A stretch of DNA of 17,965 nt from contig DAHVXO010000344.1 of the NCBI GenBank assembly GCA_027356675.1, forward strand, positions 1 through 17,965. Reading direction: 5' to 3'. The stretch comes from Symbiobacteriaceae bacterium. Lineage in GTDB: Bacteria; Bacillota_E; Symbiobacteriia; Symbiobacteriales; Symbiobacteriaceae. Shown here piece by piece: positions 16,607 to 17,965 of the stretch. The notes under the pieces were generated by a model. That model was not told the DNA's origin and searched no databases. It saw only the letters and a list, made by a program, of their open reading frames with translations. Positions within the stretch are counted from its first letter, which is position 1; each line of letters begins with the position of its first letter. Made by a program: the position numbers and the translations under genes.

Positions 16607-17236
16607 CTACTTTGTTCCGAAGAGTCGATCTCCTGCATCGCCGAGGCCCGGCACGATATAGGCATGATCGTTCAGATGGCTGTCAACCGATGCCGTGAAG
16701 ATGTCGACGTCCGGGTGAGCCTCCTGGACGACGGCGATGCCTTCCGGCGCCGAGATCAAGGATAGGAGCTTGATCCGCTTGCCGCCGTGCCGCTTCACAA
16801 GATCAATCGCAGCCACGGACGACCCGCCGGTTGCGAGCATGGGGTCGACAATGATCAGTTCCCGTTCGGGCAGGTCGGCGGGTAACTTGCAGTAATACTC
16901 AACAGGCTGGAGGGTATGGGGGTCGCGGTACACGCCGATGTGACCGACACGAGCGGTGGGATAGAGGTTCAGGATACCCTGGACCATGCCCAGCCCGGCC
17001 CGCAGGATGGGGACGATGCCGATTTTCTCTCCGGCAAGGCGGTAGCAGGTGGCGGTGGCGACCGGGGTCTTCACTTCGCACGCTTCTGTGCGCAGGTCGC
17101 GGGTCACCTCATAGGCCATCAGCATGGCCACCTCTTCGACGAGGTCACGGAAGTCCTTGGAACCGGTCGTCTCGTCCCGAATAATGGACAACTTGTGCTG
17201 AATCAAGGGGTGATCGATGACTGTGATCTTCGACAT
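16607..17236 (-). CDS. upp: Uracil phosphoribosyltransferase
   Basis: A 209-residue type I phosphoribosyltransferase converting uracil and PRPP to UMP and pyrophosphate (pyrimidine salvage, cytosol). The PRPP-binding motif is [11 protein letters not shown] (130-140). Other family marks are [33 protein letters not shown] and the C-terminal [30 protein letters not shown] tail. The start is ATG with GGAG nine bases upstream. It follows ywlG by 54 bases, and glyA, which lies between them in B. subtilis, is missing. The stop is TAG. Confidence 0.98.
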   Translation of the reverse strand: MSKITVIDHPLIQHKLSIIRDETTGSKDFRDLVEEVAMLMAYEVTRDLRTEACEVKTPVATATCYRLAGEKIGIVPILRAGLGMVQGILNLYPTARVGHIGVYRDPHTLQPVEYYCKLPADLPERELIIVDPMLATGGSSVAAIDLVKRHGGKRIKLLSLISAPEGIAVVQEAHPDVDIFTASVDSHLNDHAYIVPGLGDAGDRLFGTK

Positions 17237-17290
17237 GGCTGTTCGCTCCTTCCAGCAGGGATGGCTTCCTCGCGAAAGGGGCCGCCTCGC

Positions 17291-17851
17291 TCATGAGAGA
17301 CGATAGACGGCCCTCTCACCTCCGATTAGCTTGGGGCGGGTCCGGGCGGCAGTCAGCCTGGCATGACCGATCATGTCGATGCTGAGGCGAACGGGGACGG
17401 CCACCCGCCGCAGGTGCATACCGATTAGCGTGCTGCCGATATCCAGCCCCGCATGGGCGCTGACCGCTTCAACCACGATCGCCCCGGGCATATGGCGCAT
17501 GGCGCGGGCCGCAAACGCACCCCCGGCCTTGGGCACCGGGATCACACCTACCTGCTCCCAGCCATAGCGCTCGGCTGCATCACTGTGGACCACCAGGGCC
17601 CGGTTGAGGTGCTCGCAGCACTGGCACGCCAGGTAGAGCCCGTTGGCCTGGGTAATCTCCAACAGCGGCTCGAGGACCGCCTCGGCCACCGCCTCGCTGC
17701 CGGCCGTGCCGATGCGCTGCCCGCCCACCTCGCTGGTGCTGCATCCGACGACCAGCACCTGGCCCTTGGCAAGTCCCGCCACCGCCAACAGCCCTTGCGC
17801 AGCGGCCGCGACCTGGTGGCGCACCTCACCCAAAAATGTGGCGTCGGACAC
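17291..17851 (-). CDS. ywlG: YwlG, TIGR01440/UPF0340 family protein of unknown function
   Basis: A 186-residue cytosolic protein of the UPF0340 family. Conserved stretches include VVGCSTSEVGGQRIGTAGS, ACQCCEHLNRALVV with a Cys-Cys pair, VPVPKAGGAFA, AGLDIGSTLIGMHLRRVAVPVR and the C-terminal ARTRPKLIGGERA. The fold and reaction are not known to me; a shared Cys-Cys-Glu-His segment could be catalytic or metal-binding. The GTG start at 17851 has GGAGG 10 bases upstream, inside the end of rpiB; it gives MSDATFLGEV, in keeping with the family. The gene starts eight bases after the rpiB stop, which signals co-transcription. Confidence 0.9.
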   Translation of the reverse strand: MSDATFLGEVRHQVAAAAQGLLAVAGLAKGQVLVVGCSTSEVGGQRIGTAGSEAVAEAVLEPLLEITQANGLYLACQCCEHLNRALVVHSDAAERYGWEQVGVIPVPKAGGAFAARAMRHMPGAIVVEAVSAHAGLDIGSTLIGMHLRRVAVPVRLSIDMIGHARLTAARTRPKLIGGERAVYRLS

Positions 17852-17858
17852 TGGAATC

Positions 17859-17965
17859 CTACCTCCCGTGCTCCAGAGCGCCGATTTTTTCAACCCGCCG
17901 GGCGTGGCGTCCGCCCTCGAAACCGCTCGAGAAGAAGGCTTTCACGATCTCCTGGGCCACACCCG
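17859..17965 (-). CDS. rpiB: Ribose-5-phosphate isomerase B (3' end only)
   Basis: The last ~35 residues of RpiB, the pentose phosphate isomerase interconverting ribose 5-phosphate and ribulose 5-phosphate. The C-terminal signature FEGGRHARRVEKI is clear, preceded by AQEIVKAFFSSG. The stop TAG directly follows the GGAGG used by ywlG. The rest lies outside the window. The rpiB-ywlG-upp order matches Bacillus. Confidence 0.9.
   Translation of the reverse strand, partial: GVAQEIVKAFFSSGFEGGRHARRVEKIGALEHGR

Overview
The window looks like chromosomal core DNA of a high-GC, endospore-forming Firmicute, most like Symbiobacterium. The evidence is the set of spore genes (spoIIID, spoIIQ, spoIID), a Gram-positive type F1Fo ATP synthase operon led by atpZ-atpI, frequent GTG and TTG starts behind strong GGAGG-type ribosome sites, and a gene order close to that of Bacillus subtilis (rpiB-ywlG-upp, atp operon, ywmB, spoIID, spoIIQ, spoIIID, mbl). 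The species assignment is inference. Almost everything is on the minus strand, so the biological order runs from high to low coordinates.

From the right edge: the 3' end of rpiB, then ywlG, upp (uracil salvage), a dCMP deaminase and a MazG-like NTP pyrophosphohydrolase form a tightly packed nucleotide-metabolism run. A sigma-A type promoter at 15800-15828 then drives a TagO/WecA-type polyprenyl-phosphate sugar-phosphate transferase, which ends in a strong terminator at 14570-14606. The UDP-GlcNAc 2-epimerase gene follows. This pair is the usual entry into a ManNAc/GlcNAc-containing, lipid-linked wall polymer.

A near-consensus sigma-A promoter (13202-13230) precedes the complete ATP synthase operon atpZ-I-B-E-F-H-A-G-D-C (13155 to 5887). 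Several genes are translationally coupled by overlaps. The operon ends at a bidirectional terminator (5846-5881). The beta-subunit gene atpD carries an in-frame amber codon (7028-7030) where relatives have tyrosine. The frame is otherwise intact on both sides.

The only plus-strand genes are a MoxR-type AAA+ ATPase and a von Willebrand factor A protein (3594-5836). They overlap by 31 bases and converge on the atp operon. They sit as an inverted two-gene cassette between the atp operon and ywmB. The left part holds ywmB, spoIID, a spoIIQ-like gene with a degenerate LytM domain, spoIIID and the 5' end of an mreB/mbl gene. These are mother-cell and forespore sporulation functions plus the cytoskeletal gene, with candidate sporulation-sigma promoters.

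No tRNA, rRNA, CRISPR array, insertion sequence or phage gene was recognised. No stretch above 300 bases lacks a gene. The largest gap is 248 bases, between ywmB and the AAA+ gene. The observations most worth checking are the amber codon in atpD, the MoxR/VWA cassette, the His-rich tail of AtpB, the hairpins flanking atpE, and the ribosome site of the deaminase gene buried in an inverted repeat.
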